From: JAGREO01 sp020446285
GTDB taxonomy: Bacteria; Pseudomonadota; Alphaproteobacteria; Geminicoccales; Geminicoccaceae
NCBI GenBank assembly: GCA_041398005.1
Contig: JAWKVP010000012.1
Coordinates: forward strand, 41,152 to 105,151
DNA: 64,000 nt
Direction: 5' to 3'
This document shows positions 26,552 through 37,714 of the stretch, piece by piece. The position numbers and the translations under genes are program-made. Below the pieces are notes generated by a model. The model made no database searches and was not told the DNA's origin. It was given only the letters and a program-made list of their open reading frames with translations. Each line of letters starts with the position of its first letter. Within the stretch, counting starts at the first letter, position 1.

Positions 26552-27580
26552 TTACCGGAACGGCGGGGCGTAGAGAATTCCGCCCTTGGTCCAGAGCTGG
26601 TTCAGCCCGCGGTCAAGGCCGATGGCCGTGTTGACACCGAGATGGCGTTCGAAAACCTCGCCGTAATTGCCGACGGCGGCAATCGCCTTCACGGCCCAGT
26701 CGTTCGGCAGGCCGAGCATGGCGCCATATTCGCCCTCGGTACCGAGCATGCGGTTGATCTCGGGATTGTCACCGGCGGCCGCGGCCAGTTCCCCGACATT
26801 GGCCTGGGTCACACCGAGCTCTTCGGCGATGACCAGGACGTTGAGGGTCCAGCGGGCGAGATCACCCCAGTCGGGATCGCCGTGGCGGACGAGCGGACCG
26901 AGCGGCTCCTTGGAGATGATCTCCGGCAGGATGATATGATCGGCCGGCACCTCATAGGTGGCGCGGTTGGCGGCGAGACCCGAGGCGTCGGTGGTGTAGA
27001 CGTCGCAGGCATTGGCCAGATATTTCTGCTGCGCCTCGGCGTTGGTCTCGATCGGGACCGGCTCGTAGGTCATGTTGTTGGCGCGGAAGAAGTCCGCAAG
27101 GTTGAGTTCGGTCGTCGTGCCGGTCTGGATGCAGACGGTGGCGCCGTCGAGTTCGAGGGCACTCGTCACGCCAAGCGACTTCGGCACCATGAAACCCTGG
27201 CCGTCATAATAGTTGACGCCGATGAACTCGAACTTGAGATCGACATCGCGGCTGAAGGTCCAGGTCGTGTTGCGCGCGAGGATGTCGACCTCGCCCGAAG
27301 CGAGCGTGGTGAAGCGGGTCTTGGCGGTGGTGGGCGTAAACTTGACCGCATTCGCATCGCCGAAGATACCGGCCGCCATCGCGCGGCAGAAATCGACATC
27401 GAAGCCAGCCCAGTCGCCATCGGCGGTCGTGTAGGAGAAGCCGGCAAGACCGGTGGAAACGGCGCACTGAAGGAAGCCCTTGGCCTTCACCGCATCGAGG
27501 GTCTCGCCTGCCCTGGTGTCGGTGCCCACGCCAGCCACGAGAACAGCGGCGCCCGCGAGGGCGAGGAATTTCGAGTGCAT
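26552..27580 (-). CDS. aapJ: General L-amino acid ABC transporter, periplasmic binding protein
   Basis: Substrate-binding protein of 342 residues. The signal peptide MHSKFLALAGAAVLVAGVGTDTRA is followed by the SBP_bac_3 fold: LQCAVSTGLAGFSY, WAGFDVDFCRAMAAGIFGDANAVKF and DVLARNTTW-like ILARNTTWTFSRD blocks. The ATG at 27580 has GGAGG seven bases upstream. First gene of aapJQMP; 260 bp separate it from a divergent PLP enzyme gene and should hold its promoter. Likely broad L-amino-acid specificity by family. Confidence 0.94.
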   Translation of the reverse strand: MHSKFLALAGAAVLVAGVGTDTRAGETLDAVKAKGFLQCAVSTGLAGFSYTTADGDWAGFDVDFCRAMAAGIFGDANAVKFTPTTAKTRFTTLASGEVDILARNTTWTFSRDVDLKFEFIGVNYYDGQGFMVPKSLGVTSALELDGATVCIQTGTTTELNLADFFRANNMTYEPVPIETNAEAQQKYLANACDVYTTDASGLAANRATYEVPADHIILPEIISKEPLGPLVRHGDPDWGDLARWTLNVLVIAEELGVTQANVGELAAAAGDNPEINRMLGTEGEYGAMLGLPNDWAVKAIAAVGNYGEVFERHLGVNTAIGLDRGLNQLWTKGGILYAPPFR

Positions 27581-27840
27581 GGGGGAACCTCCATATTTAT
27601 TGCACACGATAGATACAATTCTGCCCGGGCGGAGTACCCGCCGCAGGTTGACCACGATTCATTGCACGCCCGAAACGATCTGCCAATGCCTAGATGAACA
27701 GCCGCGCACCCGATCCCCTTAAGAGAACAGATTCCGGGAACGTCTTGAACTGCGGACTGCATTCGCATGCTGGCGGGTTCTTCGCGGGCGTGGTAACGCC
27801 GCGTCTGTCTTTGTCGAGAATTGTCCGCTGGAGCCACGGG

Positions 27841-29001
27841 ATGAGGGAAAGAACGAAACTGGTCACGCTCGGTCGCGATCCCGAACGCTACCAGGGACTG
27901 GTGAGTACGCCGATATGCCGCACATCGACCGTCATATTCCCGACGCTCGCCGCACAGAGAAATGCCAGGGCGCATGACGACCTGACCTATGGCACCCATG
28001 GCACCCAGACGAAATTCGCCTTCGAGGAGGCCATCGCCGAACTGGAAAACGGCTATCGCTCCATCGCCGTCTCGAGCGGGCTCGCGGCCATCACCCTGCC
28101 GCTCGCAGGCCTCCTTTCGGCCGGCGATCATGTCCTCGTAACCGACAGTGCCTATTTCCCGACCCGCCGTTTCTGCGATGCCGAACTGTCCCGCTACGGC
28201 GTCGAGACGACCTATTACGATCCCGCCATCGGCGCCGGCATCGAGGAACTGGTTCGCGACAATACCCGTCTCATCCTGCTGGAGGCGCCCGGCAGCCTCA
28301 CCTTCGAGATGCAGGACATCCCCGCCATGGCCGATGTCGCGCGGCGGCGCGGCGTCATCACGCTGATGGACAATACCTGGGCCACACCGCTCTACTTCAA
28401 GCCGCTCGACCACGGCGTCGATATATCCATCCATGCGGTAACCAAATATATCGGCGGTCACAGCGACATTCTCATGGGTGTGATCACCACCACGAAGGAA
28501 CTGCATGACCGCATCCGCGAGCGGATCTCGCATTTCGGCGACACCGTCTCGCCCGAGGATCTCTTTCTCGCGATGCGCGGCATGCGCTCGATGGCCGCAC
28601 GTCTCGACCGCCAGCAGAAGAGCGCACTCGAAGTGGCTGGCTGGCTGGCCGGGCAGCCGGCGGTGGACCGCGTGCTTTACCCGCCCCTGCCCTCCGATCC
28701 CGGCCATGCGCTGTGGAAACGGGACATGAGCGGCGGGTCGAGCCTGTTCGGCGTCGTTCTCGGGGAGGGCAGCCAGACCGCCGTCGAGGCCATGGTCGAC
28801 AATCTCGAACTCTTCGGCATCGGCGCCAGCTGGGGCGGCTTCGAAAGCCTCGTCACCGCACCCGATCCGGGACGTTTCCGCACCGCGACGCCATGGCACG
28901 GCCCCGGCCCGCTCCTGCGCCTGCATGTCGGACTGGAAGACAGCGCCGACCTGATCGACGATCTCGCCGCCGGACTAGAACGCTACAGCCGGGCGGACTG
29001 A
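27841..29001 (+). CDS. metC: Cystathionine beta-lyase-like PLP enzyme (Cys/Met metabolism family)
   Basis: PLP-dependent lyase of 386 residues of the gamma-family of Cys/Met metabolism enzymes; closest by pattern to bacterial cystathionine beta-lyase (cystathionine to homocysteine). The N-terminal YGTHGTQTKFAFEEAIAELE, AVSSGLAAI and the PLP lysine K202 in HAVTKYIGGHSD are evident. The C-terminal FGIGASWGGFESLV is characteristic. GGAG lies seven bases before ATG 27841. It overlaps the next gene as TGATG. Confidence 0.88.
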   Translation: MRERTKLVTLGRDPERYQGLVSTPICRTSTVIFPTLAAQRNARAHDDLTYGTHGTQTKFAFEEAIAELENGYRSIAVSSGLAAITLPLAGLLSAGDHVLVTDSAYFPTRRFCDAELSRYGVETTYYDPAIGAGIEELVRDNTRLILLEAPGSLTFEMQDIPAMADVARRRGVITLMDNTWATPLYFKPLDHGVDISIHAVTKYIGGHSDILMGVITTTKELHDRIRERISHFGDTVSPEDLFLAMRGMRSMAARLDRQQKSALEVAGWLAGQPAVDRVLYPPLPSDPGHALWKRDMSGGSSLFGVVLGEGSQTAVEAMVDNLELFGIGASWGGFESLVTAPDPGRFRTATPWHGPGPLLRLHVGLEDSADLIDDLAAGLERYSRAD

Positions 29002-29411
29002 TGCTTTCGGGCATCCTCGAGACCGTTCTCTATGTCGACGATCTCGATGAGGCCGAGTCATTCTATGGCAATGTGCTCGGCCTCACCCGCGACAGTCGCA
29101 AGGACGGACTGTTCGTCTTCTTCAGGCTCGGCGAACAGATGCTGCTGATCTTCCAGCGCGGTGCCGCGAAGACCGCGCGGAGCGTGCCGGCGCATGGCAC
29201 CGACGGTTCCGGCCATGTCTGTTTCAGCGTCGCCGAGAGCGAGCTTGCGATCTGGGAAGACCGCCTGCGTTCGAAAGGCGTGGCCATCGAACAGCACCAG
29301 GAATGGCCGCGCGGCGGACGGTCCTTCTACTTCCGCGATCCCGCCGGCAACAGCCTCGAAATCGCCACTCCACGCATCTGGGGTTTTCCCGACTGTGGGG
29401 ACAGGCACTGA
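29001..29411 (+). CDS. VOC/glyoxalase superfamily protein
   Basis: A 136-residue vicinal-oxygen-chelate protein, two beta-alpha-beta-beta-beta units. The first begins LETVLYVDDLDEAESFYGNVLGL and the second ends SFYFRDPAGNSLEIATP. Possible metal ligands are H in GHVCFSV and E in LEIATP. The function is unknown; the family includes glyoxalases, dioxygenases and resistance proteins. The ATG overlaps the stop of the PLP lyase gene (TGATG), so the two are coupled. Confidence 0.85.
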   Translation: MLSGILETVLYVDDLDEAESFYGNVLGLTRDSRKDGLFVFFRLGEQMLLIFQRGAAKTARSVPAHGTDGSGHVCFSVAESELAIWEDRLRSKGVAIEQHQEWPRGGRSFYFRDPAGNSLEIATPRIWGFPDCGDRH

Positions 29412-29568
29412 TTCGGCAACGACACCCCTGCCCGCCCGTTTATCCACCGTCCGTCGGCGTCTGGGGATAATTGTTGATGCGCGAATCAGCCGGCTAAGCC
29501 AGTATCAACCGCCAATCAATCCATTGTTCCGGCGTCATTTTTCGCCTCGCGTCGCATCCGCGGCAGAA

Positions 29569-29610
29569 ACGAAAAAGCGCCGGCTGAACGAACAACCGGC
29601 GCCTTTTCGT
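29569..29610. terminator. Bidirectional Rho-independent terminator
   Basis: ACGAAAAAGCGCCGG (29569-29583) and CCGGCGCCTTTTCGT (29596-29610) are complementary at 14 of 15 positions with a 12-nt loop. The A- and T-rich ends serve both directions: the VOC gene from the left and the NDUFA12 gene from the right. Confidence 0.85.
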
Positions 29611-29648
29611 GGAATGCTACTGTCTGCTGGCTCTGCAGCTCGTGAAAA

Positions 29649-30035
29649 TTATTCGGGTGACCAGGCCTCATAGTCGCCGGTTGCCGGAGCGCGACGGCCG
29701 CCGTGACGGACATGTCCGAGCGGCACATGCGCTGCATCCGTACCCGACAGGTTGGGCGAATGCGGCTTCTCCCAGTCCTTGACGAGAAGCGGCACGTCGC
29801 TCGGCGGCTTTTCCCGGTTCTTGTGCAGCCAGGCATTCCAGCCGGCTGGCACGGAGCTCGCTTCGAGCTCGCCCTCGCCGGGATAAACGACCCAGCGCCG
29901 CTCCTGACGCCAGTCGGCCACCTCGCCGCGCTCGCGGTAATAGACATTGCCATATTCATCCTCACCCACGCGCACACCCTTGCGGGTCGTGAGCAGGTGG
30001 GTGCCGAGACGATTGAACGAAAGCCATTTCAGCAA
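29649..30035 (-). CDS. NADH:ubiquinone oxidoreductase subunit NDUFA12 family
   Basis: Homologue of the mitochondrial complex I accessory subunit NDUFA12 (B17.2), 128 residues. Signature blocks are VGEDEYGNVYYRERG and RRWVVYPGEGELEASSVPAGWNAWLH, then the Pro-rich C-terminus PHSPNLSGT. This subunit is found in alphaproteobacterial complex I and supports assembly or stability. The TTG start at 30035 has GAGGAG nine bases upstream. It is far from the nuo operon, as is usual for this gene. Confidence 0.92.
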   Translation of the reverse strand: MLKWLSFNRLGTHLLTTRKGVRVGEDEYGNVYYRERGEVADWRQERRWVVYPGEGELEASSVPAGWNAWLHKNREKPPSDVPLLVKDWEKPHSPNLSGTDAAHVPLGHVRHGGRRAPATGDYEAWSPE

Positions 30036-30193
30036 GGCCGGGAACTCCTCGACGACGACATCGGCGCGGCAACACCCCTTTTGGGGAACGTCCGCATGAC
30101 ACGCCCGGATTTATAGCCAATCAGAACCCCAACCGTCCAGCCTTCGACACCACGGCCTGGCACATGATCGATCCGGGTCATGCAGCACACGAT

Positions 30194-32134
<1,941 letters not shown>

Positions 32135-32426
32135 GTCGGCGCCCGTCCATTTTTCCGGATCCTGTCCGACCGGTCATGCCGGTCTCTTTTCCCGCACTTC
32201 TAGCACCACCAGCCACACCGTGCGATGTCCATGAATACAAAAACGGATTTGTAACCTGCTTTCAACCGGGCGCTTTCCAGACCGGAACCCGCTGCAGCCT
32301 TTTCCAGCAAGACGGGTGCGCGGAAACCACGCCTTCAGTTTCACTGCATTCACCCGGGACGGCAGTCGTCAATCGTTCAACGCGCTGCTATGGGAAACGC
32401 GGAATGATGATGTGGGACAGGTTTGA
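32135..32426. other. Divergent intergenic region aacS/otsB
   Basis: This 292-bp gap between two divergent genes must carry both promoters. The only structure I see is a small palindrome, GACCGG (32168-32173) with CCGGTC (32179-32184), followed by TCTTTT. No convincing promoter hexamers or coding sequence are visible. Confidence 0.5.
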
Positions 32427-33227
32427 ATGACAGCGCCGATTGCGACCCTTCCGGATGCCTTTTCGGCGCTGGAGCAGATCGGAAATGCCGCGCGCCGGGG
32501 CGGAATTGCGCTCTTCCTCGATTTCGACGGAACGCTCGCGCCGATCGTCAGCCGTCCGGAGGATGCAGCACTGGCCAAGGGGCTGTTCGGGATTCTGAGC
32601 GGGCTTGGCGAACACATGCCGCTTGCCGTCGTGAGCGGGCGCGACCTCGAGGATGTGAAGGGACGGGTCGGCATTGACGGCTTGTTCTATGCAGGCAGTC
32701 ATGGCTTCACGATTCAGGGCCCGGACGGTTTCAGCGAACGCTACGGCGATGCCTACATGGCCGATCTCGATCGTATCGAGGAAAAGGTTTCGGCAATTGT
32801 GACGGAATTCGGGAATGTCTGTGCCGAGCGCAAGTCGCATGCACTCGCCATTCACTTTCGCGAGGCACCGGCTGACACCGAAGACAGGCTTGCCGGAAGG
32901 CTCGCACCGCTGTTTTCGAACGAACAGCGGCTGAAGCTGCACGGTGGCAAGAAGATCTTCGAGATCCGCCCGGATTTCGAGTGGCACAAGGGTTGTGCGG
33001 TGCGGCGCATGCTCGAGGTCTTTTCCGGAAGACGGGCGGGACTGACACCCGTCTTCATCGGCGATGATCTGACCGACGAACAGGCGTTCGAGGAGATCGG
33101 CGATGACGGGATCTGCATCGTCGTTGGCAGCGATCAGAGGGAAACGCATGCGGGCTACAGGCTCGATGATGTTCCCGCCGTCCGTGACTTTCTTTCCCGT
33201 ATCCTGGAACGGATATCGGCGTCCTGA
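32427..33227 (+). CDS. otsB: Trehalose-6-phosphate phosphatase
   Basis: HAD-superfamily phosphatase releasing trehalose from trehalose-6-phosphate, 266 residues. HAD motif I FLDFDGTLAPIV lies at 30-41 with D32/D34, motif II in LAVVSGRDLEDV, and motif IV IGDDLTDEQAFEEI near 211. The short cap domain is between them. It completes the OtsA pathway, although its gene is ~10 kb from otsA, with no shared operon. Confidence 0.93.
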   Translation: MTAPIATLPDAFSALEQIGNAARRGGIALFLDFDGTLAPIVSRPEDAALAKGLFGILSGLGEHMPLAVVSGRDLEDVKGRVGIDGLFYAGSHGFTIQGPDGFSERYGDAYMADLDRIEEKVSAIVTEFGNVCAERKSHALAIHFREAPADTEDRLAGRLAPLFSNEQRLKLHGGKKIFEIRPDFEWHKGCAVRRMLEVFSGRRAGLTPVFIGDDLTDEQAFEEIGDDGICIVVGSDQRETHAGYRLDDVPAVRDFLSRILERISAS

Positions 33228-33256
33228 ACGGGACCGCACGGCCGCTGCCGGTCGGC

Positions 33257-33288
33257 GAAAAAAAGCCCGGGGCCGAAACCCCGGGCTT
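33257..33288 (-). terminator. Terminator of nrdJ
   Basis: AAGCCCGGGG (33263-33272) and CCCCGGGCTT (33279-33288) form a perfect 10-bp stem with a CCGAAA loop. On the minus strand it is followed by a T-run (complement of As at 33258-33264). It lies ~60 bp after the nrdJ stop. Plus-strand transcripts from otsB would read the same hairpin without a T-tract. Confidence 0.88.
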
Positions 33289-33346
33289 CAGGAGGAGATA
33301 ACAAGGAAAGACCGTCCCGCTGCCCGACGGGACGTATGCGACCGCG

Positions 33347-36300
33347 TCAGCTACAACCTGTGGTCGAGCCGCACGTGTCACATTTCAGGCAGGTGCCATT
33401 CCGCACCAGCGTGAAGTTGCCGCATGAGGGACAGCTATCGCCGACATAGCCCTGCATCCGGGCGATTTCGGCCTGCTGCTTGCGGCTGTCTCCGGAAGAG
33501 GCGGAAACATCGCCGACGGCGGCCGAGCCGACCGTCGAACCGCCCCGTGTGATCGGTTCGTGATCCGTCTGCGCGTCGCGGCCATGGCCGTTGCCGCCGG
33601 AAAGCAGACGGAGATTGCCGCGAACGAAACCGGTGGAGGCGATCTGTGCCACGGCCTCCTCGGTGACCTCGCCCTCGCGATAGCCGGTGCCGATCGCATC
33701 GTGGCGAAGCTGATCGGGATCGACATTGGCGAGATCGGTGCGGCCGAGATAGGAAATGGCCAGTTCGCGGAACATGTAGTCGATCACCGATGTCGCCATC
33801 TTGATCGAATCATTGCCCTGGACGATGCCGGACGGCTCGAAACGGACATAGGAAAATGCCTCGACGAACTTCTCGAGCGGCACGCCATATTGCAGGCCGG
33901 TGGAGATCGCGATGGCAAAGCTGTTCATCAGCGAGCGGAAGGCGGCCCCTTCCTTGTGCATGTCGACGAAGATCTCGCCGAGCGTGCCGTCCTCGTATTC
34001 GCCGGTGCGCAGATAGACCTTGTGACCGCCGACGACTGCCTTCTGGGTGTAGCCCTTGCGTCGCTGCGGAAGCACTCGGCGCTCGCTGACGAAGCGTTCG
34101 ACCACCTTTTCGGTGACCTGGATGATACGCTCGACCTGCGGTGTTTCTTCCGGCTCGTCTTCGAGATCGGCCGTATCGAGCATCATCGAGGAGAGCGGCT
34201 GCGAAAGCTTGGAGCCGTCGCGGTAAAGGGCAAGGGCCTTGAGACCCAGACGCCAGCCTTCGAGATAGGCGACATCGCAATCGGCAACCGTCGCCGAGCC
34301 CGGCATGTTGATGGTCTTGGAAATCGCACCGGAGATGAAGGGCTGGGCGGCGGCCATCATGTGGATGTGACTCATCGCCGAGAGATAGCGCTTGCCCTTG
34401 CGGCCGCAGGGACTGGCGCAGTCGAACACCGGCAGGTGCTCGTCCTTCAGATGCGGCGCACCCTCGACCGTCATGGTGCCGCAGCAATAGGCATTGGCCT
34501 CCTCGATCTGCTGACGGCTGAATCCGAGTGCTGCGAGCATGTCGAAGGCCGCATCGCCGATCTGTTCGTCGCTGAAGCCGAGCGCACGGCAGGCATCGTC
34601 GCCGAGCGTGAAGCGGTTGAAGACGAACTTGATGTCGAACGCCGTCGGCAATCTGGTTTCGAGATCACGCAACACGTCTTTGGTGAAGCCCTTGGCTTCG
34701 AGCGCCTGGTGATTGATGTGCGGAGCACCTTCGAGCGTGCCGCGACCAACAGCGTAACGGGTGATGTCCTCGATCTGCGCCTCGTTGTAACCGAGCGTGC
34801 GCAATGCCTGCGGAACCATGCGGTTGATGATCTTGAAGAACCCGCCGCCGGCGAGCTTCTTGAATTTTACCAGCGCGAAATCGGGCTCGATGCCGGTCGT
34901 GTCGCAATCCATCACGAGACCGATGGTGCCGGTCGGTGCGATCACCGAGACCTGGGCATTGCGGATCCCGTTCCTGCCGGCAAGTTCGACGGCCTCATCC
35001 CAGGCCTTGCGCGCCGCCTCGACCAGAGGTGCCTCGGGAACATTCGCCGCATCGAGGGGGACAGGCAGGATCGACAGGGCCTCGTAGCCCTCATGTTCGC
35101 TCAATGCCGCGCGGCGGTGATTGCGCAAGACGCGAAGGACGCTGCCGGAATTGGCCTCGTAGCCCGGGAACGAACCAAGCTCTCCGGCCATTTCCGCCGA
35201 GACCTTGTAGGCAACACCGGTCATCAGGGCGGTGATGGCACCGCCATAGGCGCGGCCGGCATCGCTGTCATAGGGAATGCCGGAGGCCATGAGCAGGCCG
35301 CCGATATTGGCATAACCCAGACCGAGCGTGCGGAACCTGTAGGACAGTTCGGCGATCTTCTCGCTGGGAAACTGCGCCATCAGTACCGAGATTTCGAGGA
35401 CGATGGTCCAAAGGCGGGTGGCGTGCTCGAAGCTGGCGATGTCGAACCGGCCATCACCGTCGCGGAACTGCATCAGGTTCAACGACGCCAGATTGCAGGC
35501 CGTGTCGTCGAGGAACATGTATTCCGAGCAGGGATTGGACGCATTGATGCGACCGTCGGCGGGACAGGTATGCCACTCGTTGATCGTGGTATCGTACTGG
35601 ATGCCGGGATCGGCGCTCGCCCAAGCGGCAAAGCAGATCTGGTCCCAGAGTTCGCGGGCACGGACCGTTCTTACCGTCTTGCCGGAAATGCGGCTGGTGA
35701 GTTCCCACGGCTGATCCTTGCGCACGGCTTCGAGGAAGCGTTCGCTGACACGCACCGTATTGTTGGAGTTCTGCCCCGAGACGGTGAGATAGGCGTCGCT
35801 GTCCCAGTCGGCGTTGAATTCCGGGATCTCGATCGATGTGTGGCCCTGCCGGGCGAGCAGGATGGCCTGCTGGACCGAGCCCTCGGGCAGCATCGCTCGA
35901 CGCGCGTCGCGCACGGCGCGGGCAAGCGCTACGTTCGACTTCGGATCGAAGCGGTTATCGCTTTCACCCTCGCGACAGGCGGCCATGATGGCATTGGCAT
36001 GGCGCTTGAGCAGCTTCGAGCCGGCGACCAGTGCCGCGACCTTCTGCTCTTCCATGACCTTCCAGGAGATGAACGGCTCGATGTCGGGATGATCGACGTC
36101 GCAGATCACCATCTTCGCGGCACGGCGGGTGGTGCCGCCGGACTTGATCGCACCGGCCGCCCGGTCGCCGATCTTGAGGAAGCTCATGAGGCCGGAGGAA
36201 CGACCGCCACCGGAAAGCGCTTCACCCTCGCCGCGCAGATTGGAAAAATTGGTGCCCGTGCCGGACCCGTACTTGAAGAGACGCGCCTCGCGGACCCACA

Positions 36301-36949
36301 GATCCATGATGCCGCCTTCATTCACCAGATCGTCATTGATGCTCTGGATGAAGCAGGCGTGCGGCTGCGGCCGCTCATAGGCCGATTTCGAGGCGTGAAC
36401 CGTCCCGTCCTTCGGATCGACATGGAAGTGCCCCTGCGCCGGACCATCGATGCCATAGGCCCAGTTGAGCCCGGTATTGAACCATTGCGGCGAGTTGGGC
36501 GCCGACATCTGCCGGGCGAGCATGTAGCGGTGTTCATCGAAGAAGGCGCGGGCGTCGGTCTCCGAATCGAAATAGCCGTGCTTCCAGCCCCAGTATGTCC
36601 AGGTGCCGGCGAGGCGGTCAAACACCTGCTGGGCGCTGGTCTCGCCGACATGCCGCTCGTTCTCGGGGAGAACCGAGAGCGCTTCGGTGTCGGCGACGCG
36701 ACGCTGCAACCAACTCGGCACGCCCTTCTCGCGCACCACCTTGAGCCGCGCCGGTACGCCGGCCTTCCTGAAATATTTCTGCGCCAGAACGTCGACGGCG
36801 ACCTGCGACCAGCCCGACGGCACCTCGGCCTCGTCGAGCCGGAACACCACCGTGCCGTCCGGATTGCGAATCTCGCTGCTCGCCAGCCGGAAGGGAATCG
36901 CCTCGTAGGGCGACTCACCTGCCTTCGTGTAGGCGCGCTGGATCTTCAT
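33347..36949 (-). CDS. nrdJ: Class II (adenosylcobalamin-dependent) ribonucleoside-diphosphate reductase
   Basis: Makes deoxyribonucleotides using adenosylcobalamin to generate the thiyl radical, so it needs no oxygen and no NrdB partner. The protein is 1200 residues. Key blocks are SAPNSPQWFNTGL near the N-terminal third, the active-site NPCSEYMFLDDTACNLASLNL and the SVIAPTGTIGLVMDCDTTGIEPD loop. There is a TSCPD-like domain before a C-terminal zinc-binding-like tail with CPSC...CLKCDTC. The start at 36949 (MKIQRAYTK) has GGAG ten bases upstream; an ATG nine bases earlier is too close to it. Two NrdR-like boxes lie ~290-330 bp upstream. Confidence 0.95.
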   Translation of the reverse strand: MKIQRAYTKAGESPYEAIPFRLASSEIRNPDGTVVFRLDEAEVPSGWSQVAVDVLAQKYFRKAGVPARLKVVREKGVPSWLQRRVADTEALSVLPENERHVGETSAQQVFDRLAGTWTYWGWKHGYFDSETDARAFFDEHRYMLARQMSAPNSPQWFNTGLNWAYGIDGPAQGHFHVDPKDGTVHASKSAYERPQPHACFIQSINDDLVNEGGIMDLWVREARLFKYGSGTGTNFSNLRGEGEALSGGGRSSGLMSFLKIGDRAAGAIKSGGTTRRAAKMVICDVDHPDIEPFISWKVMEEQKVAALVAGSKLLKRHANAIMAACREGESDNRFDPKSNVALARAVRDARRAMLPEGSVQQAILLARQGHTSIEIPEFNADWDSDAYLTVSGQNSNNTVRVSERFLEAVRKDQPWELTSRISGKTVRTVRARELWDQICFAAWASADPGIQYDTTINEWHTCPADGRINASNPCSEYMFLDDTACNLASLNLMQFRDGDGRFDIASFEHATRLWTIVLEISVLMAQFPSEKIAELSYRFRTLGLGYANIGGLLMASGIPYDSDAGRAYGGAITALMTGVAYKVSAEMAGELGSFPGYEANSGSVLRVLRNHRRAALSEHEGYEALSILPVPLDAANVPEAPLVEAARKAWDEAVELAGRNGIRNAQVSVIAPTGTIGLVMDCDTTGIEPDFALVKFKKLAGGGFFKIINRMVPQALRTLGYNEAQIEDITRYAVGRGTLEGAPHINHQALEAKGFTKDVLRDLETRLPTAFDIKFVFNRFTLGDDACRALGFSDEQIGDAAFDMLAALGFSRQQIEEANAYCCGTMTVEGAPHLKDEHLPVFDCASPCGRKGKRYLSAMSHIHMMAAAQPFISGAISKTINMPGSATVADCDVAYLEGWRLGLKALALYRDGSKLSQPLSSMMLDTADLEDEPEETPQVERIIQVTEKVVERFVSERRVLPQRRKGYTQKAVVGGHKVYLRTGEYEDGTLGEIFVDMHKEGAAFRSLMNSFAIAISTGLQYGVPLEKFVEAFSYVRFEPSGIVQGNDSIKMATSVIDYMFRELAISYLGRTDLANVDPDQLRHDAIGTGYREGEVTEEAVAQIASTGFVRGNLRLLSGGNGHGRDAQTDHEPITRGGSTVGSAAVGDVSASSGDSRKQQAEIARMQGYVGDSCPSCGNFTLVRNGTCLKCDTCGSTTGCS

Positions 36950-37231
36950 CGACCGCATTCTCCTCGTCAGAGATTCCTAGAATGTTCCCGAACCGTTCGT
37001 CAAACCAAAAACGACGTAACGGCCCCGCCTCCGGAACCTGGCCGTCCCGGATGACGGTCAGCGTCGATTGATCGGTCGATCACTCAACGCTTAGTTTAGT
37101 TGCCCTGGGAGGAAAGCTCAACCTTCGATGATTGCCGGGCGCAAGCCCGCCCTCAGGAAGCGACTCAGCCCCGTTCACCCCGAAACCTTCCAAGCCCTTC
37201 TGCGCCGGACAGCGTTGGCTACCCTTGCAAA

Positions 37232-37278
37232 ACACAAGATATAGCGACCAAGGCGTGCTTTGCAACCATATATTGAAG
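37232..37278 (-). promoter_or_regulatory. nrdJ promoter overlapped by tandem NrdR-box-like sites
   Basis: Two sites resemble the NrdR box (acaCwAtATaTwgtgt). ACACAAGATATAGCGA (37232-37247) matches 13 of 16 positions, and CAACCATATATTGAAG (37263-37278) keeps the central core. They are 31 bp apart, three helical turns, as in known tandem NrdR sites. On the minus strand TTGCAA (37265-37260) and TATATC (37243-37238), 16 bp apart, form a promoter lying across the boxes, giving a leader of ~280 nt. Confidence 0.6.
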
Positions 37279-37358
37279 AGGCGGCAATTTCAGGTCCGCA
37301 ATCTGCGTATAATCGCCAAGGGTTTGAAATATGCGATCAATTCGCGCCTGAGTCGAGA

Positions 37359-37662
37359 CTGATATCAGCCCGTATCAGGTCGCTCGCGTTAAAAACGTGT
37401 CCCCGAAGCCACGCACGGCACGGCGCCAACCGCAAATGCGGTTGTGGACAAGATGTGCATCGCCTGAATCCGGGAAAACTGCGCCCAGCCTGTGGAAAAT
37501 GATTGGCGTCAGCAGATCGCTGAGCGGGCTGATGGAGTATCAATGGGAAAAGTCATCCCGTTTTATCCACAGGTGTGTTTGTCCAGTTTTGTCCACAAGC
37601 TGTGTGCGCGGGAGCGGTGGCACGACTCGATGATTAAACAAATATTAATTGTGAAATATCTT
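37359..37662. other. Replication-origin-like or cell-cycle control region (DnaA boxes, CtrA site, AT-rich stretch)
   Basis: This gene-free stretch holds one perfect DnaA box TTATCCACA (37563-37571) and three one-mismatch boxes: TTGTCCACA at 37589-37597, and on the minus strand TTGTCCACA at 37451-37443 and TTTTCCACA at 37499-37491. It also has a perfect CtrA-type site TTAA-N7-TTAA (37634-37648) inside an AT-rich run (37632-37662) that could unwind, and a 10-bp palindrome CTGATATCAG (37359-37368). Together they resemble a Caulobacter-type origin. No hemE, parAB or gidA neighbour is present and the genes to the right mostly run toward it, so it may instead be upstream control of nrdJ. Confidence 0.45.
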
Positions 37663-37714
37663 CTGCTGGAAGATTCGTGAGGTGGAGAGCTCACGAAGGG
37701 ATGATTGCGGCCGC

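Noticed and set aside
33560..37054. A 1164-codon open frame antisense to nrdJ
   Set aside because: It is a shadow of the GC-rich codon pattern of nrdJ; its translation has no recognisable domain and nrdJ is certain.
36950..37230. Cobalamin riboswitch in the nrdJ leader
   Set aside because: A B12-dependent enzyme with a ~280-nt leader made this plausible, but I could not find the B12-box or the conserved GCCACTG core on the minus strand.
37080..37680. Several 60-80-codon frames in the gene-free region before nrdJ
   Set aside because: Low-complexity translations, no Shine-Dalgarno sites, and overlap with NrdR, DnaA and CtrA-like sites.
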